DNA from: Acetobacter fabarum
GTDB lineage: Bacteria > Pseudomonadota > Alphaproteobacteria > Acetobacterales > Acetobacteraceae
Reading direction: 5' to 3'
Assembly (NCBI RefSeq): GCF_011516925.1
Contig: NZ_WOTG01000012.1
Coordinates: 1 to 59,024, forward strand
Length of the DNA stretch: 59,024 bases
Part shown: positions 35,865 through 45,278 of the stretch, in pieces
Layout: each line of letters begins with the position of its first letter
Numbering within the stretch: position 1 is the stretch's first letter
Position numbers and translations under genes: made by a program
Notes under the pieces: model-generated
Seen by the model: the letters and a program-made list of their open reading frames with translations, nothing else
Told to the model about the DNA's origin: nothing
Databases searched by the model: none

Positions 35865-36752
35865 ATGGACATCAAATGGCTTGAAGATTTCGTGACGTTA
35901 TCGCGTTTGCAGAGTTTTTCGCGTGCTGCAGAAGAACGGCATGTGACGCAATCTGCTTTTAGCCGTCGCATTCAGGCTCTGGAAACATGGGTGGGGGTGC
36001 CGTTACTCGATCGCAGCCGTTTTCCTACGACTTTAACGCCAGAGGGGCGTCGCTTCAGGGAAACGGCGGAAGAAATTCTGCGTAATCTTCTGCAAAGTCG
36101 CGCAGCACTGACGGTATCATCCCCGGGTGATCTTCCTTGCATCGCTGTGGCAGCGTTGCATACTTTATCTGTCACTTTTTTCCCCCAATGGCTTTCCCGT
36201 ATGGAAAAAGCCGCTGGAATGTGTGGCAGTCGTTTATTGCCCGATGATTTTCATAACTGCATGGCCGCTATAGTTGATGGTTCTTATGATTTTTTCCTGA
36301 CTTTTTATCATGAAGCTGTTCCACTGTTGCTCCACCCCAGCCAATTCCCCCATTGTGTTCTAGGGCAGGATTCTCTGGTTCCTGTTGGGCATTCTTTACA
36401 TCAGGCGCATTCAGGCTCCTCCTATCCTTTGCTGATGTACAGTTCCAACTCTTTTCTCGGTCAGGTTTGCCAGTGCCCGCAAGCGCAGGCGGTACTGCCA
36501 TATGGTGCTGATACTGTTCGACACGTAAATGAAAATGCCATGGCAGAAGGTCTTAGGCAGATGGTTCTGGCTGGCCACGGATGTGCATGGTTACCCAGAA
36601 GTCTGATTGAAAAAGACCTCGAAACCAACAGAATGGTTGTAATGGGACAAGAAATTCCCTTGGAAATCAGACTGTACCGCAAGGCTGAACATACGCGTCC
36701 CATTGTTGAGCAGGTCTGGCAGGCTTCTCAGCAAATAGCGTTATGCAAATGA
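35865..36752 (+). CDS. LysR-family transcriptional regulator (YjiE/HypT-like)
   Basis: A 295-residue LysR regulator: N-terminal helix-turn-helix 'MDIKWLEDFVTLSRLQSFSR' and 'SAFSRRIQALETWVGVPLLD', then the effector domain. The start 'MDIKWLEDF' is like the subgroup of HypT, which reacts to hypochlorite through methionines; this is a loose resemblance. It is the first chromosomal gene after the island. The next gene on the same strand is 400 bases away, so it is monocistronic. Confidence 0.88.
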   Translation: MDIKWLEDFVTLSRLQSFSRAAEERHVTQSAFSRRIQALETWVGVPLLDRSRFPTTLTPEGRRFRETAEEILRNLLQSRAALTVSSPGDLPCIAVAALHTLSVTFFPQWLSRMEKAAGMCGSRLLPDDFHNCMAAIVDGSYDFFLTFYHEAVPLLLHPSQFPHCVLGQDSLVPVGHSLHQAHSGSSYPLLMYSSNSFLGQVCQCPQAQAVLPYGADTVRHVNENAMAEGLRQMVLAGHGCAWLPRSLIEKDLETNRMVVMGQEIPLEIRLYRKAEHTRPIVEQVWQASQQIALCK

Positions 36753-37150
36753 GGAATAACCTAGACTAACGCAGCATTGGACGGGTTGTTATGGCTCTCC
36801 TATTCAGGAGCGAGTGTTGTCGGAGGCAGGGGGGGGACGAGCGTGCGGTGCAAAGCAAAAGCTGTCTTGCCCCGCTGAGTGCTCGCTTTGTTTGTTAACT
36901 GCTTTGCAAAGTTGGGTCGAAGCAGACCGAATAAGTTCGTCGGTCGTTCTGGCTGAGGATATGACTGCTGGCTGTATTGTAATGCAGGAAAATGCAGGCC
37001 GAGCCCATGGCACCGACATCCCTGACAAAGATCATGACGACCTAACGTGGTCTTTGATCCGCCTGAGCAAAGTAAGACGAGGCTGGATCGGCCCCTCACT
37101 GTCATGCCGTTTGCGTGGAAGAGATGGCGTGGCGTTGGAAGAAGTAAAAC
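36753..37150 (+). other. Intergenic stretch, no supportable gene
   Basis: A 398-base gap before the transaminase. Short frames exist on both strands but none has a family signature or good ribosome site. A plus-strand frame (36814-37215) overlaps the next gene and contains some balanced sequence near its middle, which might be a decayed gene. I see no clear promoter or terminator. Confidence 0.4.
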
Positions 37151-38017
37151 ATGTCGATTATTTTTCTCAATGGTGCATATGTTCGTGCCGAGGATGCGCA
37201 CATTTCTCCCTTTGATCGTGGCTTCACATTCGGGGAAGGTGTTTATGAAGTCTGTATTGCTGTAAACGGAAATTTTGTGGATGCGCCAGCACACCTTGCG
37301 CGTCTGGATCGTTCTTTGGCCGCATGTGGAATTGCTGCACCGCCCGAAAGGGCGGAACTGCACAGCATCATGAAAGAGCTGTTGCAAAAAAATGATGTTC
37401 TTACGGGTCTAGTTTACCTTCAGGTAACATCGGGCGTGTCCCCTCGCAATTTCACGGCCTGTCCTGAAGGACGATCTACGCTGATGATGCTTGCGCAGGC
37501 GTCGGACTTTGAACAGACCCCTGCGTTCAGGGACGGTATTCATGTCCAGTTGCAGGAAGACATCCGCTGGTTGCACCGGGATATTAAAACAACCATGCTG
37601 CTGCCCCAAGTGATGGCTAAGCGCAACGCACTGGCCAACGGTGTATCTGATACCCTGTTCTATGATGCACTGGGCATTACCGAAGGGGCATCGTCAAACC
37701 TGTTTCTGGTGGACGGGCATGGCACTCTTGTGACCCGGCCTTTGTCTAACCTGCTGCTGGCGGGGTGCACGCGTGAGCGTATTCTGGAACTAGCACAAGG
37801 GGCGGGTTTTTTAATTGATGAACGTCCGCTTCAGCGGGCTGAACTTGCGACTGCCGCAGAATGTTTTGTGACCAGTGCTACTTATCTGGTCACGCCGGTT
37901 CTGAGTGTTGATGGTCGTGCGATTGCGGATGGCAAGGCAGGACCGGTTACACGCAGGCTTCAGCACTTGTATTGTGCTTACATTGCTGGTGAAGGTCGCG
38001 CCTGCGCAGATATGTAA
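37151..38017 (+). CDS. dat: D-amino-acid transaminase (fold-type IV PLP enzyme)
   Basis: A 288-residue class IV aminotransferase. The N-terminus 'MSIIFLNGAYVRAEDAHISP' and 'DRGFTFGEGVYE' are characteristic. The PLP lysine is K146 in 'HRDIKTTMLLP', and E178 in 'GITEGASSNLFLV' binds the cofactor ring nitrogen. It interconverts D-alanine and D-glutamate for the cell wall, or uses branched-chain substrates in close paralogues; D-amino-acid specificity is favoured by overall pattern. Single gene, with a LysR regulator 81 bases downstream on the same strand. Confidence 0.85.
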   Translation: MSIIFLNGAYVRAEDAHISPFDRGFTFGEGVYEVCIAVNGNFVDAPAHLARLDRSLAACGIAAPPERAELHSIMKELLQKNDVLTGLVYLQVTSGVSPRNFTACPEGRSTLMMLAQASDFEQTPAFRDGIHVQLQEDIRWLHRDIKTTMLLPQVMAKRNALANGVSDTLFYDALGITEGASSNLFLVDGHGTLVTRPLSNLLLAGCTRERILELAQGAGFLIDERPLQRAELATAAECFVTSATYLVTPVLSVDGRAIADGKAGPVTRRLQHLYCAYIAGEGRACADM

Positions 38018-38098
38018 AGTCTGGAAAACAGCGCATCTCGACGGAAAAGCGAGATGTGCATAAAATAATATGAGCATGTTGATGAAGAGGGCTCATAT

Positions 38099-39010
38099 AT
38101 GTCGCGCGAGAATCTGAATGACTTAGTCTCGTTTCTGGCTGTGGCGCGGGAGAAGAGCTTTACGCGGGCGGCTGCAAAACTTGGGGTCTCGCAGTCGGCC
38201 CTGAGCCATACGGTCCGGTTGCTGGAGGAGCGTCTTGGCCTGCGGTTGCTGACACGGACAACACGTAACGTGACCCCCACGAACGCAGGTGAATACCTTA
38301 TCCGCAATCTTGGCCCGCATTTTGACCAGATCGAAACCAAGATTGCCTCTCTGGGCGAGTTGCGTGATCAACCGAGCGGTATGATCCGTATTACGGCAAC
38401 GGATGATATTATTGCCTATGTTCTGCGGCCAAAAATTGAACAATTCCTGAAAAAATACCCCGATGTCAAAATCGAGATTAATGCCGATCTCAAGCTTGTG
38501 GATATTGTGGCCGAGCGTTTTGATGCCGGGATCAGGCTGGGGGAACAGGTTACAAAAGAAATGACCTCGGTGCCGCTAACACCAGATATCCGTTTTGTGG
38601 TTGTGGGGACAAAATCCTATTTCAGAAAGAACCCTAAACCCAAAGTGCCGCATGATCTGCTAAAACATCAATGCATTACAATGCGCCTGCCAACATATGG
38701 TGGGATTTATGCCTGGGAGTTTGAAAAAAACGGCCGGGATATTCGGGTGCGTGTTGATGGCCCCCTTATATTCAACAGCATTTTTCCCGTGCGGGATGCC
38801 TGTCTGGATGGATTGGGGCTTGCACATATGCCTGAAATGGTTGCGGAAAAATACATTGCCGAAGGCCATCTGGTACAAGTGCTGGAAGACTGGTGCCCCT
38901 ACTGGACAGGCTACCATCTCTGCTTCCCGCATCATCACCAGAACACCATGCCTTTTTCACTTTTTGTTGAAGAGATGCGGCATAAAGCCAGCACCTCTGG
39001 GCATTCATGA
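38099..39010 (+). CDS. LysR-family transcriptional regulator
   Basis: A 303-residue LysR protein of the DsdC/PecT-like class found next to oxidoreductases. Helix-turn-helix 'FTRAAAKLGVSQSALSHTVR' and 'LEERLGLRLLTRTTRNVTPT', then an effector domain with 'RFDAGIRLGEQVTKEM'. It lies upstream of a methyltransferase and an SDR on the same strand with about 100 bases between, so it may activate them, though such regulators are more often divergent from their targets. Confidence 0.9.
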   Translation: MSRENLNDLVSFLAVAREKSFTRAAAKLGVSQSALSHTVRLLEERLGLRLLTRTTRNVTPTNAGEYLIRNLGPHFDQIETKIASLGELRDQPSGMIRITATDDIIAYVLRPKIEQFLKKYPDVKIEINADLKLVDIVAERFDAGIRLGEQVTKEMTSVPLTPDIRFVVVGTKSYFRKNPKPKVPHDLLKHQCITMRLPTYGGIYAWEFEKNGRDIRVRVDGPLIFNSIFPVRDACLDGLGLAHMPEMVAEKYIAEGHLVQVLEDWCPYWTGYHLCFPHHHQNTMPFSLFVEEMRHKASTSGHS

Positions 39011-39116
39011 GCAAAATGGAAGACCATCAGTGATAATAGGGGGCTAATCAGACGCGCAGGGAAGACCTAAGTAAAGCATCAGTCAGTTTGACAGATAAAA
39101 CAGGCGAACCAACACC

Positions 39117-39899
39117 ATGAAAGCGGTTTATCCTATTGTATGTGCGGTTTTCATGTTCGTAACGGGGCAGGCTCTTGCCGCGCCCACGTTGGAACAGGCG
39201 GTTCATTCTGCCACGCGGGATGCGCGGTTTGTGGCGCGTGACCCTATCCGCCATCCTGTGGAAGAATTGCAGTTTTTTGGTCTGCGGCCGGATGCCAGCG
39301 TGATTGAAATCTGGCCCGGTGGTGGGTACTGGACGCAAATCCTTGGTCCGTATCTGCACGACAAGGGGCGCTACACTCTGGCGCTGGGGCCAGAGGATGG
39401 GGCCGGGTCAGCCTTCACTAAAATGCAGGCAGCACACCCTGAACTTAAGGGAACATTCAGAACAACGCAGTTTGATGGCGAACATCTTGATTTTGCCCCG
39501 CCCGAAAGTGCCGATTTTGTTCTGACATTCCGTAACCTGCACAACTGGATGGAAGCCGGGAATGTGGCGCAGATGCTTGCCGCCATTCACCGGGTGTTAA
39601 AACCCGGTGGGATTTTGGGGGTTGAAGATCACAGAGGCCACACAAATACCCCGCAGGACCCGCGCGCGGAGGATGGGTATGTCCGTCAGGCATATGCGAT
39701 CTCGCTAATTGAAAAAGCCGGGTTCAGGCTGGTTGGCACATCGGAAATCAACGCTAATCCGCGTGATACGGCCAACTGGCCCAAAGGGGTGTGGACATTG
39801 CCGCCCACCTTCGCCTTGGGGGACAAGGACCGCGCCAAATATGCAGCGATTGGCGAAGGCGATAATTTTGTCCTCAAGTTCGAGAAAATTGACCGTTAA
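39117..39899 (+). CDS. Exported class I SAM-dependent methyltransferase-like protein
   Basis: A 260-residue protein with a signal peptide ([20 protein letters not shown], cleavage near AAP). It then carries a Rossmann methyltransferase fold: motif I is '[19 protein letters not shown]', the post-motif segment '[13 protein letters not shown]' and '[15 protein letters not shown]'. Predicted periplasmic methyltransferases of this type are common in proteobacteria; how they obtain SAM outside the cytoplasm is unclear. The SDR gene follows 17 bases downstream, so the two are an operon. Confidence 0.82.
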   Translation: MKAVYPIVCAVFMFVTGQALAAPTLEQAVHSATRDARFVARDPIRHPVEELQFFGLRPDASVIEIWPGGGYWTQILGPYLHDKGRYTLALGPEDGAGSAFTKMQAAHPELKGTFRTTQFDGEHLDFAPPESADFVLTFRNLHNWMEAGNVAQMLAAIHRVLKPGGILGVEDHRGHTNTPQDPRAEDGYVRQAYAISLIEKAGFRLVGTSEINANPRDTANWPKGVWTLPPTFALGDKDRAKYAAIGEGDNFVLKFEKIDR

Positions 39900-39916
39900 C
39901 ACTACGGAGACTGATC

Positions 39917-40663
39917 ATGACAAACACCATTGCCAACAAGATCATTGTTATCACCGGTGCCAGCAGTGGTCTGGGGGCGGAAGCTGCACGGCATCTGGCC
40001 GAGCAAGGGGCAACAGTTGTGCTGGGCGCGCGGCGTGAGGAGCGGATCAAGGCACTTGCCGCAGATGTTACCGCCAAAGGTGGAAAGGCGCTGGCGATTG
40101 AGACAGATGTGACGGATCGCGCCTCTGTGCAGAATCTTGTTGATACGGCGGTCAAGACCTATGGCCGGGTTGATGTGCTGCTCAACAATGCAGGGGTTAT
40201 GCCGCTCTCTCCACTTGAAAAGCTGCGTGTGGATGAATGGGACCTGATGATTGATGTGAATATCAAAGGTGTTCTGTACGGCATTGCCGCCGCCCTTCCG
40301 CACATGAAGGCACAGAAGAGCGGGCATATTATTAACGTCTCTTCTGTTGCAGGGCATCATGTGCTGGAAAGCAGTGCTGTTTATTCTGCCACAAAATTTG
40401 CCGTGCGTGCGCTATCTGAAGGATTGCGGGCGGAAGTGAAGCCCTACAACATGCGTACAACGGTTATTTCGCCCGGGGCTGTTCAGTCGGAACTGCTTAA
40501 TGGCGTTCATGATAAGGCAACTGCCGAACAGCTCCAGAGCTTTGTGCCGGGCATTGCCATTAGTGCCAGCTCGTTTGCCCGGTGTGTGGCGTTTGCGATC
40601 AGCCAGCCTGAAGATGTGGATATTAACGAAATTCTCTTCCGCCCTACCCAACAGCGGATCTGA
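39917..40663 (+). CDS. Short-chain dehydrogenase/reductase
   Basis: A 248-residue classical SDR: cofactor motif '[20 protein letters not shown]', 'LLNNAGVM', catalytic Ser in '[11 protein letters not shown]' and YSATK (Tyr/Lys). The residue pattern after the glycine motif ('LGARREERI') favours NADP. Substrate unknown. Ends before a bidirectional terminator. Confidence 0.92.
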   Translation: MTNTIANKIIVITGASSGLGAEAARHLAEQGATVVLGARREERIKALAADVTAKGGKALAIETDVTDRASVQNLVDTAVKTYGRVDVLLNNAGVMPLSPLEKLRVDEWDLMIDVNIKGVLYGIAAALPHMKAQKSGHIINVSSVAGHHVLESSAVYSATKFAVRALSEGLRAEVKPYNMRTTVISPGAVQSELLNGVHDKATAEQLQSFVPGIAISASSFARCVAFAISQPEDVDINEILFRPTQQRI

Positions 40664-40696
40664 GGTAGAACGGCTTATTCACCGTCCTGCATTGGA

Positions 40697-40731
40697 AAAA
40701 AGCCATGGAGCAGACTGCTTCATGGCTTTTT
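40697..40731. terminator. Bidirectional terminator between SDR and S46 peptidase genes
   Basis: AAAAAGCCATG pairs with CATGGCTTTTT around a 13-base loop. A-run on one side and T-run on the other make it work for both convergent genes. Confidence 0.85.
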
Positions 40732-40772
40732 CTATGTTCAGAATTTTAAAGGTGCTGATAATAAAAGCAGTT

Positions 40773-42875
40773 TTATCTGTGCCCCTTGGTCAGTTCATCT
40801 GCCAGTGTCTGCTCATCATACACATGCCGCAGGGCGGCAATGATCGCGCTGGTGTCGGTTGAAACAGCGCGGTTGGAGGTGATGTCGTAATACAGATCAC
40901 CTGCAAGGCTGGGTAGATTGCCATCAAAAATCAATCCAACGGCATGGCCTTCCCTGTTCAGCACTGGCGAGCCGGAGTTGCCGCCGACAATGTCGTTTGT
41001 GGAAACAAAATCCAGATGTGTGGAGAGGTTAAGTCTGCCTTTTGCGTCCAGCCACCGTTGGGGCAGGTTGAACGGTGCGCTGCCAGTGGCATGGCGGTAC
41101 ATGCCTGCAAAATCGGTAAAGGCGGGAATGGTCTTCCCGTTTTGAGTCCAGCCTCGCACCGTGCCGTAGGATAAGCGGGGTGAGAATGTTGCATCCGGAT
41201 ACAATGCATCAAGCCGCCCTTCCGCTTTTGCCTGTGCAAAACGAGCGCGGGCAATTGCCCCTTCGGCTTTGTGCAGGGGAGCAGAAACCTCATCGCGCAT
41301 GAGATCGCGCAGGGTGACCAGAGACGGGTGAAGGCGGCGTGCAAAGACGATCATCGGGTCGGATGATGCGTTGATGGCATCTTGTCCGCCTTTCCAGAGT
41401 GCAAGACGCACGGCAGGGTCAGCCAGCTTTGTTTCATGCACAAGCCGGGCGGCAAGAGCGTCCGGGCTCTCATGCCCCAGTGTCATCTGCACCAGCGGGT
41501 CATCCGCGCCCATAAGCTGGCGCAGTGTTGTCAGGCTCAGGGCAAGAGATGTGGTTTCCAATTCGGGGTAAACGGGGGTTTTTGCACCCAGTGCGGCCTC
41601 GATCTCGCCGAGTTGTGCATCATGATACCCCGCATTGCGTTTGGCATCGGGTTTGCTGCGTTCGGCGGCACCGTTCACCAGTGTCATGGCCTCACCGGCT
41701 AGCCCGTCCAGTGCCATGCGTAGGGCAATATTCTGCGTGAATAACTTGCGCTGGGTGGCAATGGCTTTGTTGACCGTTGCAAATGGTGTTCCAAACTCCT
41801 GCCTGCGCGCGGGGGCGGCATCAATCCATGCCTGTAGTGCGGTATCTTCCTTTGCGCGGCGTTCTACAATGTCGCTTGTACGCAGGGCAGATTGTGTGCC
41901 GGAATAGGATTTCAGGCTGTTTTGCACACTAAAGAGTTCATCCTCAGCCTGTTTTTCGCGCTCGGCACTTTCGCGCGCATATTGCCACAACATCCCTTCG
42001 CGCACGCTGAGCAGCGCGATGACTGTGGGGTTGATAACATCGCGCTGGAAGGCGAGTGCCGCTGCTGGCAAGCCACGCTCCGTCCGGCCCGGATTGCCGG
42101 ATGTAAAGACAAGTTCGTGCTCGCTTGGGCCGTTGATGTCGAACTGAAGGTAAGGCGTGTGAACAGGCTTGCCGTTTTCGTAAACACGCAGCATGGAGAG
42201 ATCAATATCGTAACGGGGATAACTGAAGTTATCCGGGTCGCCACCAAAAAAGGCAATGCCCTGTTCGGGCGCCATGACAATGCGCACATCCTGATAACGG
42301 CGATACCGGTAGAGAGCGGTTTGCCCACCATGGTAAAGTGATACCATATCGCACCGCCAATGTGCGGCATCGCCTTGCAGGCAGTCTTTTGTCAGGCGGC
42401 TTTCAATAGCCTGCATGGCGGCAGAGTAAGCGCTGGCATTCTTGCCTTTGGTTTCCGCCTCGACCTGGGTGGAAACATCCGAGATGGAATCCAGCCGGTC
42501 CAGCTCCATGCCTGGGCATTGCCGCTCTTCTGCGAGGGATTTGGTATAAAAACCATCCCGGAAGTAATCGTGCGCTTTGTCCGAGAGGGCCGCAAGGCAG
42601 GAATTGGCGCAATGGTGGTTTGTCATCACCAGCCCATCAGCGGATACGAACGAGGCGGAACATCCTTCCGCCAGCCGGGCAGAGGACTGGATGACATGCC
42701 TGATCCATTCCGGCGTTGGCGTAAAATGGTAGGCAGACTGCATGGCCGCAATCGGCAGGTGGTCAAAGGTCCACATGCCTTCTTCCGCCCGCCCGGTGTT
42801 TGGCCCGGCAAGTGCTGTGGAGACAAGGGCCAGAAACGCTGTCCGGGAAAGGTATTTGCCAAAAAAGCGTTTCAT
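40773..42875 (-). CDS. S46-family dipeptidyl peptidase (DPP7/DPP11-like)
   Basis: A 700-residue exported protease. ATG 42875 is preceded by GGAGGCC, and a signal peptide ends near 'GRAEEG' (residue 31). The chymotrypsin-like catalytic site shows His in 'TNHHCANSC' (87-88), an aspartate in 'NFSYPRYDIDLS' (about 223) and Ser634 in 'GGNSGSP'. S46 enzymes release dipeptides from peptide N-termini in the periplasm for nutrition. Length matches the family. Divergent from the guanidine/urea operon with a 434-base gap. Confidence 0.92.
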   Translation of the reverse strand: MKRFFGKYLSRTAFLALVSTALAGPNTGRAEEGMWTFDHLPIAAMQSAYHFTPTPEWIRHVIQSSARLAEGCSASFVSADGLVMTNHHCANSCLAALSDKAHDYFRDGFYTKSLAEERQCPGMELDRLDSISDVSTQVEAETKGKNASAYSAAMQAIESRLTKDCLQGDAAHWRCDMVSLYHGGQTALYRYRRYQDVRIVMAPEQGIAFFGGDPDNFSYPRYDIDLSMLRVYENGKPVHTPYLQFDINGPSEHELVFTSGNPGRTERGLPAAALAFQRDVINPTVIALLSVREGMLWQYARESAEREKQAEDELFSVQNSLKSYSGTQSALRTSDIVERRAKEDTALQAWIDAAPARRQEFGTPFATVNKAIATQRKLFTQNIALRMALDGLAGEAMTLVNGAAERSKPDAKRNAGYHDAQLGEIEAALGAKTPVYPELETTSLALSLTTLRQLMGADDPLVQMTLGHESPDALAARLVHETKLADPAVRLALWKGGQDAINASSDPMIVFARRLHPSLVTLRDLMRDEVSAPLHKAEGAIARARFAQAKAEGRLDALYPDATFSPRLSYGTVRGWTQNGKTIPAFTDFAGMYRHATGSAPFNLPQRWLDAKGRLNLSTHLDFVSTNDIVGGNSGSPVLNREGHAVGLIFDGNLPSLAGDLYYDITSNRAVSTDTSAIIAALRHVYDEQTLADELTKGHR

Positions 42876-43309
42876 GGCGGATGGGCCTCCAATTGTTATA
42901 CTGTAACCTTTATGGTTCTTGTGTAGCAGCTTTGTTTTCCAAAGAAAATGCGCGTCTTTTTTGGGGAGGGATCCATACATGGCCGGGTTCGTTGCTGTTT
43001 TAAAAACCTGCTTCCCCCATAAAAAGAGCAATGGTTTTGCGGTAGATACGTAGGAGTGTGGATAACGGGCGTCCTTGGATGCAGGCTACCCCCGTGCTCC
43101 GCTGTGAGAGGCCGCGGATATGGCCGTAACATGGGCTGGTACTGGCACCAGAAAAGGAGAGTCAGGGTAAAATGTTGCAGCCGCACCAATTTTGAAGCGG
43201 CCCTGAATTGGTTCTGATATGAGAACATTTTTTGATTGCAACGAATGAGCGTTTGTGGTGAGTATCGGTAATACGGTTTTTGCAATTCGTATTACTGGAG
43301 TCCTCCCCC
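42876..43309. promoter_or_regulatory. Divergent intergenic region before the carboxylase operon
   Basis: A 434-base gap between the S46 peptidase and the ABC importer. It contains the NikR-type inverted repeat at 43268-43295 and the CTGGAG Shine-Dalgarno of the first transporter gene. I looked for the conserved blocks of the guanidine-I (ykkC) riboswitch, which often precedes such operons, and did not see them. Confidence 0.5.
43268..43295. promoter_or_regulatory. Perfect 28-bp inverted repeat, putative operator of the NikR-like regulator
   Basis: GTAATACG-N12-CGTATTAC; the outer six bases on each side are 28 bp end to end with 16 between (GTAATA-N16-TATTAC). The known NikR operator has the same 6-N16-6 spacing (GTATGA-N16-TCATAC). 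It ends one base before the TGGAG of the ribosome site and 15 bases before the operon's first ATG. Binding here would block transcription. The repeat is seen directly; the link to the regulator at 46210 is inference. Confidence 0.72.
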
Positions 43310-44293
43310 ATGCGCTTCTCATCGCTTTTTCGCAAAGGCCTGCTTGCCAGTGTTTGTGCCGCGGTCTCTCTTTCCTCGGCGTCTGCTGCGTCGTTGAAGA
43401 TTGGCTATAGTGACTGGCCGGGCTGGGTTGCGTGGCAGGTTGCCATTGATAAAGGCTGGTTGAAGGAGGCGCAGGTTGATGCCGACTTCCAGTGGTTTGA
43501 CTACAGTGCTTCGCTCGATGCGTTTGCCGCACATAAGCTGGATGCCGTTATGGCAACCAATGGGGATGCGCTGGTAACCGGGGCCAATGGCCACAAGGGG
43601 GAAATGATCCTTGTGACCGATTATTCCGATGGGAATGATATGGTCGTGGCGCAGCCCGGTATTAAGGACATGCAGGGCCTCAAGGGTAAATCCGTTGCGG
43701 TGGAAGAGGGGCTGGTGGACCACCTGCTTCTGCTCAAGGGGCTGGAAAAATCGGGCATGAGCGAAAAAGACGTCAAGCTCGTGAACACAAAAACGAACGA
43801 AACACCTCAGGTTCTGGCCTCGGGGCAGGTTGCGGCCATTGCAGCATGGCAGCCTAACTCCGGTCAGGCGTTGCATGCGGTGCCCGGAGCGCGGCCGGTG
43901 TTTACCTCGCATGAAGTACCGGGCCTGATTTACGATACCATTGCGGTCGATCCGCAGTCCCTGCACGATAATCATGACCAGTGGCAGCGTCTGGTTGGGG
44001 TGTGGGACCGTGTTGTTACCTATATTCAGGACCCCAAAACACAGCCGGATGCCCTGCGCATTATGGCGGCACGTACGGGTGTGACCCCGGAGGCTTACAA
44101 GCGCTTCCTCAAGGGCACGCATCTGCTAAGCCTTGCTGACGGGAAAGGCGTTTTTGTAAAAAAGGAAGGGCTTGGCTCTTTGTACGGATCGACCGAAATT
44201 TCGGATGCTTTTAATGTTCAGCAGGGTGTTTACAAATCACCCCAGAACATTGACAGCTATATTGATCCGTCCTTTACGGCATCTGTTAAGTAA
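43310..44293 (+). CDS. ABC importer, periplasmic substrate-binding protein (NMT1/SsuA-type)
   Basis: A 327-residue protein with a signal peptide (to about 'SASAAS', residue 27). The binding fold follows, with 'LKIGYSDWPGWVAWQVAIDK' and 'LDAVMATNGDALV'. This is the binding protein of the ABC system that accompanies urea/guanidine carboxylase genes. First gene of the operon, with CTGGAG before ATG 43310. It should capture guanidine, urea or a related compound; the exact ligand is not readable from sequence. Confidence 0.88.
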   Translation: MRFSSLFRKGLLASVCAAVSLSSASAASLKIGYSDWPGWVAWQVAIDKGWLKEAQVDADFQWFDYSASLDAFAAHKLDAVMATNGDALVTGANGHKGEMILVTDYSDGNDMVVAQPGIKDMQGLKGKSVAVEEGLVDHLLLLKGLEKSGMSEKDVKLVNTKTNETPQVLASGQVAAIAAWQPNSGQALHAVPGARPVFTSHEVPGLIYDTIAVDPQSLHDNHDQWQRLVGVWDRVVTYIQDPKTQPDALRIMAARTGVTPEAYKRFLKGTHLLSLADGKGVFVKKEGLGSLYGSTEISDAFNVQQGVYKSPQNIDSYIDPSFTASVK

Positions 44294-44315
44294 CGGCAAA
44301 GGGCAGGAGCACATT

Positions 44316-45278
44316 ATGCAGGGCTTCCTTGCCTCATGGAGGCTATACGGCCGGACAGACCGGATGTTGCGGAATATATTCGGTATTCTGGCGGTGCTCC
44401 TGCCTTTGCTCCTTTGGAGCGCGGTTAGTTATCTGCCTTTTGTCTGGCATCCCCAGGTTCTGATTACCGACCCCGGAGGGGAGGAGTATCTGGAAACGGG
44501 GATGCGGATGAACCGCGCGGATTTTGCCCGTGCGGTTACGGAAATGCAGGAGCAGCACCAGCCTGTTCCGCAGGGTATTCCAAGTAACCCTGTTTACCTG
44601 CCATCTCCGGGGGATGTGCTGAGCGCGTTTGTGCACGCCTTTACGTCATCTGCCCCTGTTGGGGCTGAACATTCCATTACGCAGGCTTTTGCACACAGTA
44701 TTCGGATTATCTTCTGGGGGTTTGTTATTTCTTCCGTCATGGGGGTGCCTCTGGGCATTATGTGCGGCTCCATTCCGGCTGTTGCGCGGCTTGTTGAACC
44801 CTCGGTCGATTTTTTCCGCTATCTGCCGGCTCCGGCTTTTGGAGCACTCGCAGTGGCCATTCTGGGTATTTATGATGCCCCCAAGATTGCCATTATTGTT
44901 ATAGGGACCCTGTTCCAGCAAATACTTGTTATTGCCAATACCACGCGCAAACTCGATTTTTCTCTGGTGGAGGCATCCCGCACTTTGGGTGCAAAAGGTC
45001 TGCGGCTGCTTTTCCGGGTGGTTATTCCGGGTATTCTGCCCGACCTGTACAGGGACCAGCGTATTCTGCTTGGTTGGGCCTGGACTTACCTGATTGTGGC
45101 AGAACTGATTGGCACATCGTCGGGGATTACCTGGTTTATTACACAGCAGGCCCGTTACCAGCATTTTGACAACGTTTTTGCCGCCATGGCGCTGATCGGC
45201 ATTGTCGGGCTGGGCACGGATATGGTCCTTGGCGTTGTTGGCCGCAAACTGTTTACGTGGAAAAGGGAGAATGGCTGA
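44316..45278 (+). CDS. ABC importer, permease
   Basis: A 320-residue inner-membrane permease starting at ATG 44316 (GGGCAGGAGC upstream). About six membrane segments are visible, the first at residues 20-40 ('IFGILAVLLPLLLWSAVSYL'). The ATPase-contact loop is 'LVEASRTLGAKGLRLLFRVV'. An unusually long periplasmic loop lies between the first two helices. Stop and next start overlap (TGATG). Confidence 0.88.
   Translation: MQGFLASWRLYGRTDRMLRNIFGILAVLLPLLLWSAVSYLPFVWHPQVLITDPGGEEYLETGMRMNRADFARAVTEMQEQHQPVPQGIPSNPVYLPSPGDVLSAFVHAFTSSAPVGAEHSITQAFAHSIRIIFWGFVISSVMGVPLGIMCGSIPAVARLVEPSVDFFRYLPAPAFGALAVAILGIYDAPKIAIIVIGTLFQQILVIANTTRKLDFSLVEASRTLGAKGLRLLFRVVIPGILPDLYRDQRILLGWAWTYLIVAELIGTSSGITWFITQQARYQHFDNVFAAMALIGIVGLGTDMVLGVVGRKLFTWKRENG

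Noticed and set aside
36800..37387. 195-codon minus-strand frame over the gap and transaminase start
   Set aside because: Unlikely composition, overlaps the real transaminase gene, no family signature.
43032..43267. Guanidine-I (ykkC) riboswitch before the carboxylase operon
   Set aside because: The conserved blocks of that RNA are not visible; only the protein-type inverted repeat is.
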